Shown piece by piece: positions 1-11,558 of a DNA stretch of 64,000 nt. Source of the stretch: Hypoxylon rubiginosum (taxonomy: Eukaryota; Ascomycota; Sordariomycetes; Xylariales; Hypoxylaceae); the NCBI GenBank assembly GCA_902806565.1, contig CADCXA010000018.1, forward strand, positions 62,001 through 126,000, read 5' to 3'. The stretch's first letter is position 1, and each line of letters begins with the position of its first letter. The notes under the pieces were generated by a model. That model did no database searches. It had not been told where the DNA came from and was given only the letters and a program-made list of their open reading frames with translations. Made by a program: the position numbers and the translations under genes.

Positions 1-58
1 TGCGCGAGATCGAGTCAGTAATTCGGAAGAGGCAATGAAATACGTTTGTTCGACTTAC

Positions 59-127
59 CTGGGCAGCCGGAGCAGCTCGAATGCCAGCAGCCAAAGCGGC
101 AATGATGAGAGAGGCGGAGAACTTCAT
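59..127 (-). CDS. First exon of a secreted protein (partial, runs off the window)
   Basis: On the minus strand an ATG at 127-125 opens 23 codons ending in CAG, followed directly by a GTAAGT donor at 58. The residues are Met-Lys-Phe-Ser, then a run of Ala, Leu and Ile, then an Ala-rich end with Ala-Pro-Ala-Ala. This has the basic start, hydrophobic core and small-residue cleavage region of a fungal signal peptide. The rest of the gene lies beyond position 1. The first intron contains a CTGAC branch-like motif and is not closed inside the window. The product is therefore a secreted or cell-wall protein of unknown function. The start is favoured by the A-rich context before ATG. Confidence 0.6.
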
Positions 128-1100
128 TTTGTTCTGGACTTGGTTGTTTGTTGTGGAAAGAGTTAACTTCAGGTTGCGTATAATGATTGTTGCCTTTGTG
201 TTCTGACTACCCGGTGTGAGGAGAATGCTGACTCCTTATAATAACTCAACTAGATGCCTTCCTTGCCTAGTATTCCATCTCGGTGCCGTTTTCTGCTGGT
301 CCTAAGGGAATGGTCATGGCTTATTTGGCGCGTTATTGCGAGAAACGGGATAGACGCAACGCTTCCGTCTCAATATCATCATTTCTCGCGTATCACTACG
401 AGCTTTGGCGCCAACGGAAATGTGGCAAATTCGGGCGCCATTGTAAGGGGCGCCTGCTAGAGTGTGAGTGTCTCGCCTACGTCCCCATCGGCGATGGTTC
501 CGCAACCTCGGAATAATGCGCCAATGCAAGATACTTGGGTAAAATGAACGTACCTTAGGTACAGGTAGGTAGGTAGGCATCGAAGCAATGAACGAGCTCT
601 ACTATTGCGCCTACTTCGATCTCGGACTCTTGGTGTAGGTAGGCTAGGCGGTCCTTAGAAGTAAGCTTGGTGCCTTGTTTCCACTAAGCTACTTACATCT
701 CATCGCAGCTCAGTGGGCCTTCGTTGATATGGGTCGTAGTTTTCTGAATGTAGGGTGTTTGGACATAATGACCAACAGCGGCGCTGGTGTCGCTGCTGAC
801 TCAGCTCTTACTTTCCCGGCCGCCAACAGTCATCAAAGGGATTTCTGGTCACAGCCCCAGCTATTCATTTTGCAATTGTCTCAGTCTCAACATCAACACC
901 AACACTAACAGATACCACATCCTCTTCATTCGATATCGAGTATGTGAATGAAGTCATACACGACACGACTATCTGTGGCTTCTTCTAGCCTCGGATCTTT
1001 CTACTCCTCCCGCAGTCCCACCATAGTCCCTCCTGCCGACATACAAGGCATCGCTCTATTGTATCCTCGTCTGAACTATCCACATGCTTCAACTTTCAAA
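128..1100. other. Intergenic region, divergent promoter area
   Basis: No convincing gene is seen here; the open frames are short and overlap on both strands. It lies between the minus-strand secreted protein and the plus-strand kinase, so it should carry both promoters. It contains a fourfold AGGT run at 563-577, a motif that recurs in other spacers of this window, and a CAACAC-type stretch near 890-908 upstream of the kinase. An ATG at 948 is in frame with the kinase and could give a 51-residue N-terminal extension. Confidence 0.5.
236..243 (-). promoter_or_regulatory. TATA-like box upstream of the secreted protein
   Basis: Read on the minus strand this is TATTATAA, about 110 bp upstream of the ATG at 127. 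The position suits a core promoter element for the signal-peptide gene. The only support is sequence resemblance and spacing. Confidence 0.3.
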
Positions 1101-2334
1101 ATGAAAGCACTGGCCCGCTGGATACGCCGGCCTCCGAAGAGAGACTTGTCTATAAACACTGCAGTTCCTCCTGCTGAACCGTTTCGCGAACGGTTACAGC
1201 TCGGCGAGACGGTGTGTGGCGATTCGGGGCAGACATACACTATCGAAGAAGTCCTCCTAGACCGAAAGGAGGGTTCCAGGTTTGTTTATCGTGCCAGGTT
1301 AGTCCCCTTAAGCACATGTCAACAATTTCATCAATGATAAATGGCGCTAATTATAATTCCGAGTAAGTAGTTCGCAGAAGAAGTCATATGTACTCAAATA
1401 TAGCACTACTGGCTATTTTGAATACTCTAGAAAACTAATGATGGAGACTCTCAAGTCGATTCCACATATAAGACCTCTGGTGGACACCAAAGCTTCGCTT
1501 GAAATGCTCGTCTATCCATACCTGGATGCGCACCTTCTATATTTTGCCCGGAGGAAGCTGTCTCTGGCTACGAGGCGGAGAATAGTCAAAGAAACTCTCG
1601 AAGGACTTGTTGGCGTGCATGACCGTGGTGTTATTTATTCTGGTAAGATTTACCGTTCAATCAAGCTAGCCACACTGTTATTAATGATCAGCAGATATTA
1701 AACCGAACAATATCCTTATAAATTACCAGGAGAACGGCGAGGATGAGCCAATCATCACAGCGGTCCAAATAGGAGATATGGAGGAAGCGGTGGATATAAG
1801 TGCGGGAGACGGCATAATCGACGTCGTGTGCGGTAACCAGCTCTGGCGGAGCCCCGAGTCGTGGGCGAAGGGTCTACAAGGTAAACCGTCGGACGTTTAT
1901 TCATTTGCAATATTTGTAAGCTGTCAAGCCCGTGAAATCGCGAGACGTTGAAATGGCTGCTAATAAGATAATTTCAGTCGATATATGTCGTCTTGAAATT
2001 GATGATATTGAAGATCCCAGCCGAGCACCTCAATTCTCCAGACGCTTGGCGGTATTTTATCTCAAACCATATTTCTTTCTTCGGCGACACCAAGGGGCTC
2101 CAGGGCTTGCTTTTTTACCTTGGTGTCGAGAACTGCTTCACTGAAAATTTAGTTGAAATTGCGGGCACTTTCAATGCTTCAAATTTAAGGAAGCCGTTCT
2201 CTAGATGGCGATTTGATGATGAGCGGTTGGACGACTTCAAGGACCTCGTGTCTAAAATGACGAACCTGGACCCGACGAAGAGGATTACGGCGAGGGAAGC
2301 CTTAAACCACTCTTGGTTCAGTAAAGAACTGTGA
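1101..2334 (+). CDS. Degenerate protein kinase-like protein (filamentous-fungal family)
   Basis: Four exons join in frame: 1101-1297, 1371-1642, 1695-1915 and 1978-2334, giving 348 residues. A VLK lysine lies near residue 75. The catalytic-loop position reads Tyr-Ser-Asp-Ile-Lys-Pro-Asn-Asn (Asp about 157), so the usual His-Arg is missing. The magnesium-binding DFG is replaced by Asp-Met-Glu (Asp about 184). A WRSPESW activation-segment motif, an SDVYSF motif (start of subdomain IX) and a C-terminal NLDPTKRITAREAL match fungal kinases of this degenerate group. No glycine-rich loop is evident. Both catalytic aspartates remain, so activity is possible but unproven. All three introns have GT..AG ends. 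An upstream in-frame ATG at 948 would add 51 residues. Substrate and role are unknown. Confidence 0.8.
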
Positions 2335-2719
2335 AGCGCTGTGATGGGGTGTATGAATAGTTGTTAGCCTTAAACTCGTACTCTCTTCACTTGCTAAGGT
2401 TTCCATTCTATCTCATCTGTTGAAATTTTCAATGTTGAGCCTAAGTGGGTTTTGTGTAGCTGTGCAAACTGGAAGCTGGTGAGGCAATAAATACTGGTGA
2501 GGAGGTACCTATGGCCTGAATCGCGATATGTCAAGAATTTCACATTATTTGATACTATTGTGTAGGTATTTCATATATCTACCTAATTATTAAATAAGGC
2601 CTGGGAAGTCCATCTCGTCTCAGTATGCCAGAGCTATCGATATTAGGTTAGCGGTTCATACCTTGGATACGTGTACGTCTCTGGCCATTTTCAACCTTGT
2701 TTGAGTTTTATATGACCCT
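2335..2719. other. Short spacer between convergent 3' ends
   Basis: It separates the 3' ends of the plus-strand kinase and the minus-strand half of the split transcription factor gene. It is A+T-leaning with AATAAA-like words near 2486, and no gene is seen. Confidence 0.4.
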
Positions 2720-3638
2720 TCACATGAAAAGGGTACTTAGATTTGACCGTTGCATAATCTTCTTCCAATCACAAGACTCAGAACCTGATGGTGCTCGACT
2801 ATCAGACTCTCTCCAACACTCTTCAACCACGGACTTTAGGTCGAGTATGTTTCTCAGGGCCGGATCAACTAGAGATATTCGTTCCATCATGTGCCTGAAA
2901 ACATCTCGTTGTGGCCCGGTTGCGAGGCTCGCACTGACACAATATGGCCATGCAAGTGACTTTGGTTTCACTGAGGACGGCCAGAGTTTCCATGCTGAAG
3001 TTGCCCGCTCGACACTCTGCTGGATTTCCGGGACACCTGTCCACAACCCTGACACGACGGTGTGAAGATGAATGAGGACGGCATGCGAGAAAATATACGT
3101 CTCAATGCAATGAGACTGGTCGGTACGGTCAGCCGAAGAAGCAAGAGTGGTATCGGCTGGGAGCGTGTGAGGCTGGAGAGTATTTGAGAGCCTTGCAATT
3201 CCTTGTTCGACAGCAGATTCAATTTTCTCCGCTCGGTTGACAAGCTCGCGAATGCTGAGGTGTCCGCGGGCTTCTTGGTCGCACTTCCATGCTTCGAGGG
3301 CTGTGGTATCTATGATTGCTGATAGAACCCAGCCCTCACAACCTGTGATTTCTTGAAAACCCGATGCAAAGGTTTCATCAGCCAACAGCCTTTGATATGT
3401 ATCGGCGGCGAGAGGCGGCTTCTTCTGAGTCGAGTAGAACAGCACATCATTCCAGATCAATAGGGCGCAGAAGAAATTCAATGCCTTCGATTCCATCGGC
3501 GAAGGGCAATTGGCAGTCGCGGCAGGCGATGTATTCGGAGTCATTAGCTGCGAAGCTGTTGCCGACTTTTGCTGCACTCGTGATGACGGCAGGAAATGAT
3601 TCGCACAGAGGAGATCTTCGTGATCCGAAAGGAGTTGC
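2720..3638 (-). pseudogene. 3' half of a Zn2Cys6 transcription factor gene (regulatory domain), split by a transposon
   Basis: One uninterrupted minus-strand frame of about 306 codons runs from the insertion point to a stop at 2720. It has the alpha-helical composition of the fungal-specific transcription factor domain (PF11951-like), including CALLIWNDVL, a conserved EITGCEGWV and a long helix with IRELVNRAEKIE. It has no start codon of its own: the first codon after the insertion is GTG (Val). The frame joins without a shift to the half at 10545-11558 when the A+T block and one target-site copy are removed. Intact, the protein would be about 620 residues and would bind DNA in the nucleus. 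As it stands this half has no promoter or DNA-binding domain. It shows no premature stops, so either the insertion is fairly young or the frame survived by luck. Confidence 0.8.
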
Positions 3639-3647
3639 ACCGTAGAC
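3639..3647. repeat. Left target-site duplication of the A+T-rich element
   Basis: The nine bases ACCGTAGAC directly precede the GGGGATACAG terminus. The right flank carries GCCGTAGAC at 10545-10553. The single difference is an A/G transition, as RIP or drift would give. The last eight bases are identical. Nine bases is within the range of Mutator-like elements; eight would suit hAT. Confidence 0.75.
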
Positions 3648-3866
3648 GGGGATACAGCTTATCTAACCATTGACCCGCTTTGGACCTAACTATTAACCTG
3701 CTTATTTATATATAGCAGGGTACTAACCACTAATTATTAAGATCTAACCTAACCATGGCCTTATAATTAGTTTTAACATTTATTAATAAAGTACTTAATA
3801 ACCTTTTTATATTTTATTAATTATTTTCATTTTAATAACTTTATTTATATAAATTAATTATATATA
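3648..3866 (+). repeat. Left terminal inverted repeat
   Basis: It pairs with 10328-10544 in reverse complement with at most one gap. The outer 60 bases keep ordinary G+C (GACCCGC, GGACC, GCAGGGT), and G+C then falls steeply inward. Within it an ACCCGC word and a later GCAGGG word form a small internal inverted pair that is also present in the right copy. Confidence 0.85.
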
Positions 3867-5389
3867 AAAAAAATATAAATTAATAATTAATAAAAATAAT
3901 TATTATATTTAAATTAAAATAATATTAAATTTTTTTTTATATATATTTTTATTATAATTTAATTAATTATTTAATAAATATTTATTAAATATTTAATATA
4001 AAATTTATTTTATTAAATAATTATTAAAATTATATAACTTTATTTATTAATATAATATTATTATTTTTTATATTTTATAAATATAAATTTATAAGTTTTT
4101 ATTTATTTTATAAATATTATATAAATATTTATTATATTTTATAAAAAAAATATAAGTAATATTAAACTTATAAAATATAATTAAATAATATATTATTATT
4201 TAATATAATTATAAATTTTATATTTTTTTTTAATAATTTAATAAGTATTTATTATATATTAAAATATAAATTAAATTATTATTTTTAATAATAAATACTT
4301 TTATTAATTTAATATAAATTATAATATTAATATTAATATTTAATTATATTATTATATAATAAATTATATATAAATATTTATAAAATATTTAATAAATATT
4401 TATTAATTTTAAATAAAATAAAATATTATATTAAAATAATTTTAAACGTTATATTAAATTATATTATATTATTATTAATAAAAATAATATAAAAATTTAA
4501 TTAATAAAAAATTATAATAATAAATTAATATTATATAATTATATTATATTAATTAATAAATATTTATTAAATAATATAAAACTTATATTAATTAATAAAT
4601 TAATATAATATATTAAAACTTAATAAAAAAAAATATTAATAAGTTTAATTTAAATATTACGGTTAATTTAATAAAAAAAATATTATTTTAGTTTAATATA
4701 TAGTTTTTTTAAGCTTTAAAATAAAAAAATCTTAAGTTAATTTTTTTTATAAAAGCTTATAAAAATTATATAATTTATATAAAATATATTAAGGATTTTT
4801 TAAATATAAATTAAATTAATTTATTATAATTTAATTTAAAATTTATAAAACTTTTAATAAAAAAAAAAAAAAAACTTATAAAAGTTATATTAAAATTAAA
4901 AAAAATTATAAATAATTATTTAATAAGTATTTAATAAATAATTAATTAGTATTTAATTTATTTAAAAATATATAAATTAAATTATTATTTTTAAATATAA
5001 TTTTTAAAAATAAAATAAAAAAAATATATTTATTTTAATAAAATTAATATAAGTAATAATAATTTAAATTATATTTATATTATTAATAATAAGGATATAA
5101 AAAGTAAATTTATATTTAAATATTAATTAACTTTTTTAAAAAAACTTTTAATAAATATTTTAATAAATATTTAATAAAATTATTAATAAATTAATAATAA
5201 AATTATTTTATTATTTAATAATTTTACCCGGATTTTTAATTTTATTATAAATATTAAAATTATAAAATATTAATAAGTTATAAAAGTAAAAATTAAATAT
5301 TATAAAATAATATAATTATAATTTTTTAAAAAAATAATATTTTATTTTAAATTTTAAAATAAAATAAATTAAAAATTTTTATTTAAAAA

Positions 5390-5755
5390 TAATTTTTTAT
5401 TATAATAAAAATAAAAGTTTTAATAATAAAAATAAAAACATTTATAATAATAATAAAAATAAAAATATTTATTATAATAAAAATAAAAGTATTTATTATA
5501 ATAAAAATAAAAAAAATAAAAGTATTTATAATAATAAAAATAAAAATAAAAATATTTATAATAAAAAAAATAAATTTATTTATAATAAGAAAATTAAAAA
5601 TATTTATAATAAAAAAAATATAAACGTTTATAATAAAAAAAAAATAAATATTTATAATAAAAAAAATAAAAGTATTTATAATAAAAAAAATAAAAACGTT
5701 TATAATAATAATAAAAATAAAAACACTTATAATAAAAATAAAAGTATTTAAATAA
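5390..5755. repeat. A+T minisatellite inside the element
   Basis: About 14 imperfect copies of a roughly 24-nt unit built around TATTTATAATAA followed by runs of AAAAATAAA. A few units keep ACG or CAC words where others have AGT or AAT, as expected if an older, more G+C-rich tandem repeat had been mutated by transitions. Unit number and length are estimates by eye. Confidence 0.55.
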
Positions 5756-8700
5756 ATAAAAAAATTATAAAACTTATAAAAATAATAAGTTAAATAAAGA
5801 AAAATAATAAAAGCTTAATATGTGTTTAATAAAAATAAAACATATAAAAAAAAAAATATTATTTATTAAACTAAAAAAAATTTATTTTACTATTAAAAAA
5901 AAACTTAAAAAATCCTTATTAAATATTTTATAAGAAATTACCAAGTATTTTATAACGCTAAAAAAAGTTAATAATAATAATATAGTTATATAATAACTTT
6001 AAAATAACATATAAATAATTAAAATAAAAAAAATAAATTTTAAATATTTTATATATTAATTATAAAGTATTTAATAAATATTTAAAAATATTTATATAAT
6101 ATTTTTTTTATTACAAATAAATAAATAATATTTAAATAATAAAGTAATTTTAATATATTTAATAATATTTATTATTATAATAATTTAATTTAATTAATAT
6201 TTTTTAAATATTTAATAAATATTTAATAAATATTTATAAAATATAAAACCAGTTTTTATATAAAATATTTTTATTTATTTTTATTAATATATTTATAATT
6301 AAATTATTATAATAATTAAATAATAAAAAAAATTATAATAAAATTCTAAATTTAATATATATAGTTAATTATTTTTATATTTATTTATAAAATAAAAGTT
6401 TATAAAATAAAATATTTAATATATTATAATTAAATACTTATTAAATACTTATAAAATATTTTATAAATAATTAATAAATATTTTATAATAAAAAAATAAT
6501 TAAATATTTTTTGTTTTTTATTTTTATTTAAAATTATACCTAATTTAATTTAATTATAATCTTTTTTTTTTAAGTTTAAGTTTTTATTTTTAATAAGTAA
6601 AAATTTTATTATAAATATTATTTATTATATTTTTTATTATAAAATTAAAAAATATTAATAAATATTTAATATATATTTTTTAAGTATTTATTAAATATTT
6701 ATAATAACTTATTTATAATTTTAATTTTTTTTACATTTAAATTTAAACGTGTTATAAATAAAATTTAATGTTTAATATAAAATAAGCGTCCTTAAAATAT
6801 TAAAAAATCGTTAAATATTTCTAGAAATATTAAAAAATAATAAAAATTTAATTATTTATTTCCTAGTTTTTTATTTATTATTTAATTATTATTAACAAGT
6901 AGTTTTTTTTATTATATTATAAATTAATATTTTATAAATATTTATTTAATATTTATAAAATATTTTATTAAAATTAAAGGTATTTATTTTATGTTTTAAT
7001 AATATTACTTTATTATATATTTAATAAATGATTTTTTTAATTATATTAAATATTATATTATTAATATATATTAATTTATTAAATATAATAAGTATTATAT
7101 TTAACGTTAATTTAAATAATTATAAATATTAATTTATATTTATTATTAATATAATAATTAATATAATAAAGTGATTTTATTACGTTTATATTTTTAAATA
7201 TTATATATTAATTAATTTTATTAATATTAAAATAATACCTTATAAACTTTAATATAATTTTAAGAATTCTTTTATATTTAACTTAAAAAATTATTTTAAA
7301 ATAATTATTAATTAATATATTTTTAATTAAAATAATATTAATATATATTTAATATTTATTAAAAATTTTATAAGTATTTATAAATTATTATTTTATAAAT
7401 ATTATAATAATTAGATTTTATTTTAGCTTTAAATAAATAAATAAAAATATTATATATAAAATTTTAAAATTTTAACGTATATTTTTTTAGTAATTTTCTT
7501 ATATTTTTTTTATAATAAACTTTATAAAAATAAATAAAATATTTATAATAATAAAACTATTTATAGTGTTTTAAATTTAAATATTATAATATAAAATATT
7601 TTTATATTATATATAATTAATATTTATTAAATATTTAATAAGTATTTATAAAATAGTTAATTATAATTAATTTTAAAAAATACTTTATTTTATATTAAAT
7701 ATAAATTTAAGAATATTAATTTTATAAAAATATTTTAATTAAATTTTTTTATTAGTAATAAAGTAAATAATTAAAAAGATATTTTAAAATATAAAAAAGT
7801 ATATATTAAAGTTTTATAAATTTATAATTATTTAAAATATTATTTTAATTATAAAATAATTAATTTTTAATAAATATTTATTAAATATTTAAAAATTATT
7901 TATAAAAAGATAAATAAAAAACTTATATTTTTATAATATTTTATTATAAAAAATTTAAATTATTTTAAACTAATTATTTATAAAATGTTTAAAATTTATA
8001 TTTATTTAAAGTAAAATATTTAAAATTTAAAATAAAAATAAAAATTATTTAATATAAAATAAAATAACTATAAAATTTATATTATTATTATAAAAAAATT
8101 AAATATATTATAAAACAAATAATTAATTTAATAATAAAATATTAATTAAAAGTTTATTAAGTATTTATTTTATTTTTATTATTCTTATAATTTAATTTTT
8201 ATTTATATTATAAAATAAGATATAAAAAACCTAAAAAATAATATATAATTTATTTCTAGTAAATAATATAATATAAAATATTATTATTAATAAAATAAAA
8301 ATAAATCTTAGTAAATATTTAATTATTAAATTTTTTTAGAAACTTTAAATATATTTTATTTTTAAAAAAAGTTTTTAATATAATTAATATATATTTAAAA
8401 AATAGTTATTTAAAGTTTTATAATTTACTAAAAAATTTATTATAATTATTTAATTTATAAATATATTAAATAAATTATTATATTAAACTTTTAAGTTTAT
8501 AATTTAAAATAAGTAAGGGGTGTTTATATTTATTATAAATTGAAAAAAAAAACCATAAATATTTTTTATAGTTATATAAAATATATTATTTAAATATTAT
8601 ATTATATTTAAAAAATATTAATTATAAAAAAATATTAATAATATAAAATATATTTAATAAAATATTAGTGAGTTTTTAAAAAATATTTATAAAATATTTT

Positions 8701-10327
8701 TTAAATTTATTATATAATTTATTTTTTTTAAATATTTTAATAATTATTTTATAATATTTATTTATATTTTAAGTAAACTTTTAAAATTTAAGATTATTTT
8801 AAATAATATTCTTTTAATTTTATTATTTAATTATACGTTTAATTATAATTTAATATTTTATTAAATAAATAAAAATATATTAAAAAAAATATATATATTT
8901 TTTTATTTTATAATTTATATATTATAAAAATTTCCTTAGCGATTTATTAAAATATTAATAAAAAAATTAATAAGTATTTAATAAGTAGTTTATAAATATT
9001 TATATTATTATCTATTATTTATTTATAATTTAATATATATTTAATATATTTTTATATTATTATTTTATTTTATTTATTATTAAAAAAAAAATTAAATTTT
9101 AAGGTTTTATAATATAATTTAAATATATTAAAAGTTTTAAATACTTTTTATATAAAAGTAATTATTTTAAATAAAGCTAAATATTTTTTACGTATTTAAT
9201 TAATCCTTATAAATATATTTTAAAAAAAGTTATTTTTAAAAATATATATATAATAAAAATTATAAATATTTAAATATAAATATAAATAAATTTTAATATT
9301 ATTATATTAATATATATAATATATTATAACGGTATTATTTAATAAATTAATTATTTTAATTTTTATTAAATATTTCTAATATATTAAATATTATATTTAA
9401 AAAATAAAAATTAGTTAAATATTTAATAAATATTTTTTAATTATTATATAAAATTATTTATATTTTTTTAAAATATATTTTAAATAATTTCATTAAATAT
9501 TTTAATAAAATATATATAAAATACTTTATTTAAATTAATTTTTAAATAAACTAAAAACGTTAAAATTATATAAATATAATAAATATAAATAATAATATTT
9601 TAATATATTAATATATTATTAATTAATTATTTATTATTTAATATTAATTATAAAATACTTAAAAAAAGTTTAATAAAATTAAAATACCTTATTAAATTAT
9701 TTATATTTTTATTATTTATTAATATTATTTAATTTTAAATAATTATTAAATTAATTATTAAATATTTATATTAATTAATATTAATTTAAATTATAAAATT
9801 AAATAAAATATTTATTTATAATTTTAAAAAAACAAGTATTTTAATTTAATAATTTATAAATAATTAATAAATATATTTTAATTTATTGTTAATATTTAAA
9901 TTAAAATTTATTATTTAATATATTTTTAATATAATTAAATTAAATAATTTAATAAAATTAAATTATTATTAAATTTTTATATTAATAAATATAATATATA
10001 AATAAATATAAAAATTTATATTAATTTAATAATTAATTATTTATTAAATATTTATTAATTATTTTATAATAAATTTTTATATTTTAATAGTTAAATTAAT
10101 AATTAAATTAATGGTTAATTATATTTATTATTATATTTTATTTAGTTTTATTATTAATAAACTTATTATAAAACTTAATAAATAATTAATAAATATTTAT
10201 TAAATAAATTAATATAAATAAAATATTTTATTAAATAAATAAATAAAAAAAAAAAAATTTTATAATATATAATAATAATATTTTAATAAATTTATAATAA
10301 TAATATTTTAATAAATATTTATTTAAT

Positions 10328-10544
10328 TATATAATTAATTTATATAAATAAAATTATTAAAATAAAAATAATTAATTAAATATAAAAAAGTTATTAAATA
10401 TTTTATTAATAAATATTAAAATTAATTATAAAGCTATAATTAAGTTAGATTTTAATGATTAATAATTAACACCCCGCTATATATAAATAAATAAGGCTAT
10501 AATCAGGTCTAAAGCGGGTTAATGGTCGGCTAAGCTGTATCCCC
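10328..10544 (-). repeat. Right terminal inverted repeat
   Basis: Reverse complement of 3648-3866. It keeps the same outer G+C-bearing words (GCGGGGT, ACCCGC, GGACC equivalents), with transitions where the two copies differ. The terminus CTGTATCCCC is followed at once by the right target-site copy. Confidence 0.85.
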
Positions 10545-10553
10545 GCCGTAGAC
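10545..10553. repeat. Right target-site duplication of the A+T-rich element
   Basis: GCCGTAGAC, matching ACCGTAGAC at 3639-3647 with one A/G transition. In the interrupted gene, read on the minus strand, this word falls over the last two base positions of a Lys codon and the following Ser-Thr-Val codons. Confidence 0.75.
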
Positions 10554-11558
10554 TTTAGGTGGGCCAGACAGTCTTGCATATTCTTACCTAAAGCCTAAGC
10601 AGTGCTTCTTAGTAGTCCGTCCGTGAGCTTGAGGAGAAAAAGGGGGTGCGGGCCCTAGTACCTCTAAAAGCGCGATCTGAACGCCGCAGATTAGGCGTTC
10701 GGCGGTAAGAGAGCAAAGAGACGCAGCCGGAGAGGGAACAGCTATCGACAGGCTAGCAAAACTGCTCAAAGCCGTCTTCCTGTACTCGTGGTAGTCCTGG
10801 AGTACTACTCCGTGTGCTGCGCCGTCGCTAGCAAGTTTGACGCAGTGATATGCGCTCATGCTCAACGACGTATAATAAAAGGTCGAGGATCTCGTAAGAA
10901 GGAATAGGAGACAGCTCTTCTGCATCGTGGACGAAGGCCCATGCGCCACGTACTGCGTAACATAAGTATCAGTTATGAAATTCATAACTAATTCAATTTC
11001 CTTCTCCGAAATCTTCGGACCCTGCCCTCCAAAGCAAAACGCTTGTGCAGGCTCTAGGATTGGTATCTGAGGCTGGAAATGGGACCATTCAACCAGAGCT
11101 CCGACAGAACTTGAGTTTGTCCATGGCTCGTCCAAGGTCGTCCGAATCGCTGCGGCGGCCGACTCGGACGTGAAGTCGAGAGCATCCGGAAACTCCGAGT
11201 CGGATTCGGCATGAGAGGGAGAGAGTGAAAAGGAGAATTCCGTCTGCAACGGTGTAAATAGATCAGGCATGGGGGTCATTTCATGTAGGGCAGTTGATTC
11301 AGAGGTAGTGGGTTGTTGGGAGGCGTCGCTTGAGGAGGCCAAGGAATGATTTCGGCGTTTCCTGGACTGGAGGTGAAGCCGGAGTGCCTCTCCCCTCTCC
11401 TTTTCACCTCGGTCCTTCCACGCGGGCTTCGGTCCGTAACCGTGACAGAAGATCCCCCGAGACTGGCAACTGGAACACGGAGGACCGCCCTCGTCACACT
11501 TTTTCCGGCGTAGACGACAAGTCCAGCAGCCGTTCTTACCCCGTTGCATTACAGACAT
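10545..11558 (-). pseudogene. 5' half of the split Zn2Cys6 transcription factor gene (DNA-binding domain)
   Basis: The start codon is at 11558. Exon 1 is 10662-11558 (299 codons, phase 0), the intron is 10595-10661 (67 nt, donor GTACTA, acceptor CTTAG), and exon 2 runs from 10594 into the insertion. A binuclear zinc cluster Cys-X2-Cys-X6-Cys-X6-Cys-X2-Cys-X6-Cys lies near residues 11-34, followed by a basic linker and a Ser/Thr-rich region. The beginning of the fungal-specific regulatory domain then starts. With the intron removed the frame ends in Ala-His-Leu-Lys-Ser-Thr at the transposon edge and continues at 3638 in the same phase. Reading through the intron instead meets a stop at 10584. 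If still transcribed, it could make a truncated protein that keeps DNA binding but lacks the regulatory domain. Confidence 0.85.

Larger units (their letters stand above)
3648..10544. mobile_element. 6.9-kb RIP-degraded DNA transposon with long terminal inverted repeats
   Basis: The block starts with GGGGATACAGCTTA and ends with its reverse complement. The two ends align over about 217 bp (3648-3866 against 10328-10544), with differences almost all C/T or G/A transitions. The interior is almost wholly A and T, and many 60-base stretches have no G or C. Residual C is mostly followed by T or G and rarely by A, which fits RIP with its CpA preference. No coding frame survives, so the transposase family cannot be read. 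Long inverted repeats plus a 9-bp duplication suggest a Mutator-like element, but that is inference. It interrupts an exon of a Zn2Cys6 transcription factor gene. Mitochondrial origin or a centromere is less likely given the clean termini and duplication. Confidence 0.85.

Noticed and set aside
2697..3645. Plus-strand frames opposite the transcription factor 3' half
   Set aside because: They are shadows; the minus strand has the domain features and joins in frame with the other half.
5390..5755. CRISPR-like array
   Set aside because: Units are contiguous without unique spacers, the copies are degenerate, and the genome is eukaryotic.
3648..10544. A+T block as a centromere, mitochondrial insertion or natural A+T-rich gene region
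   Set aside because: Precise inverted termini, a target duplication and in-frame flanking gene halves fit a transposon insertion better. No mitochondrial genes or open frames are present.
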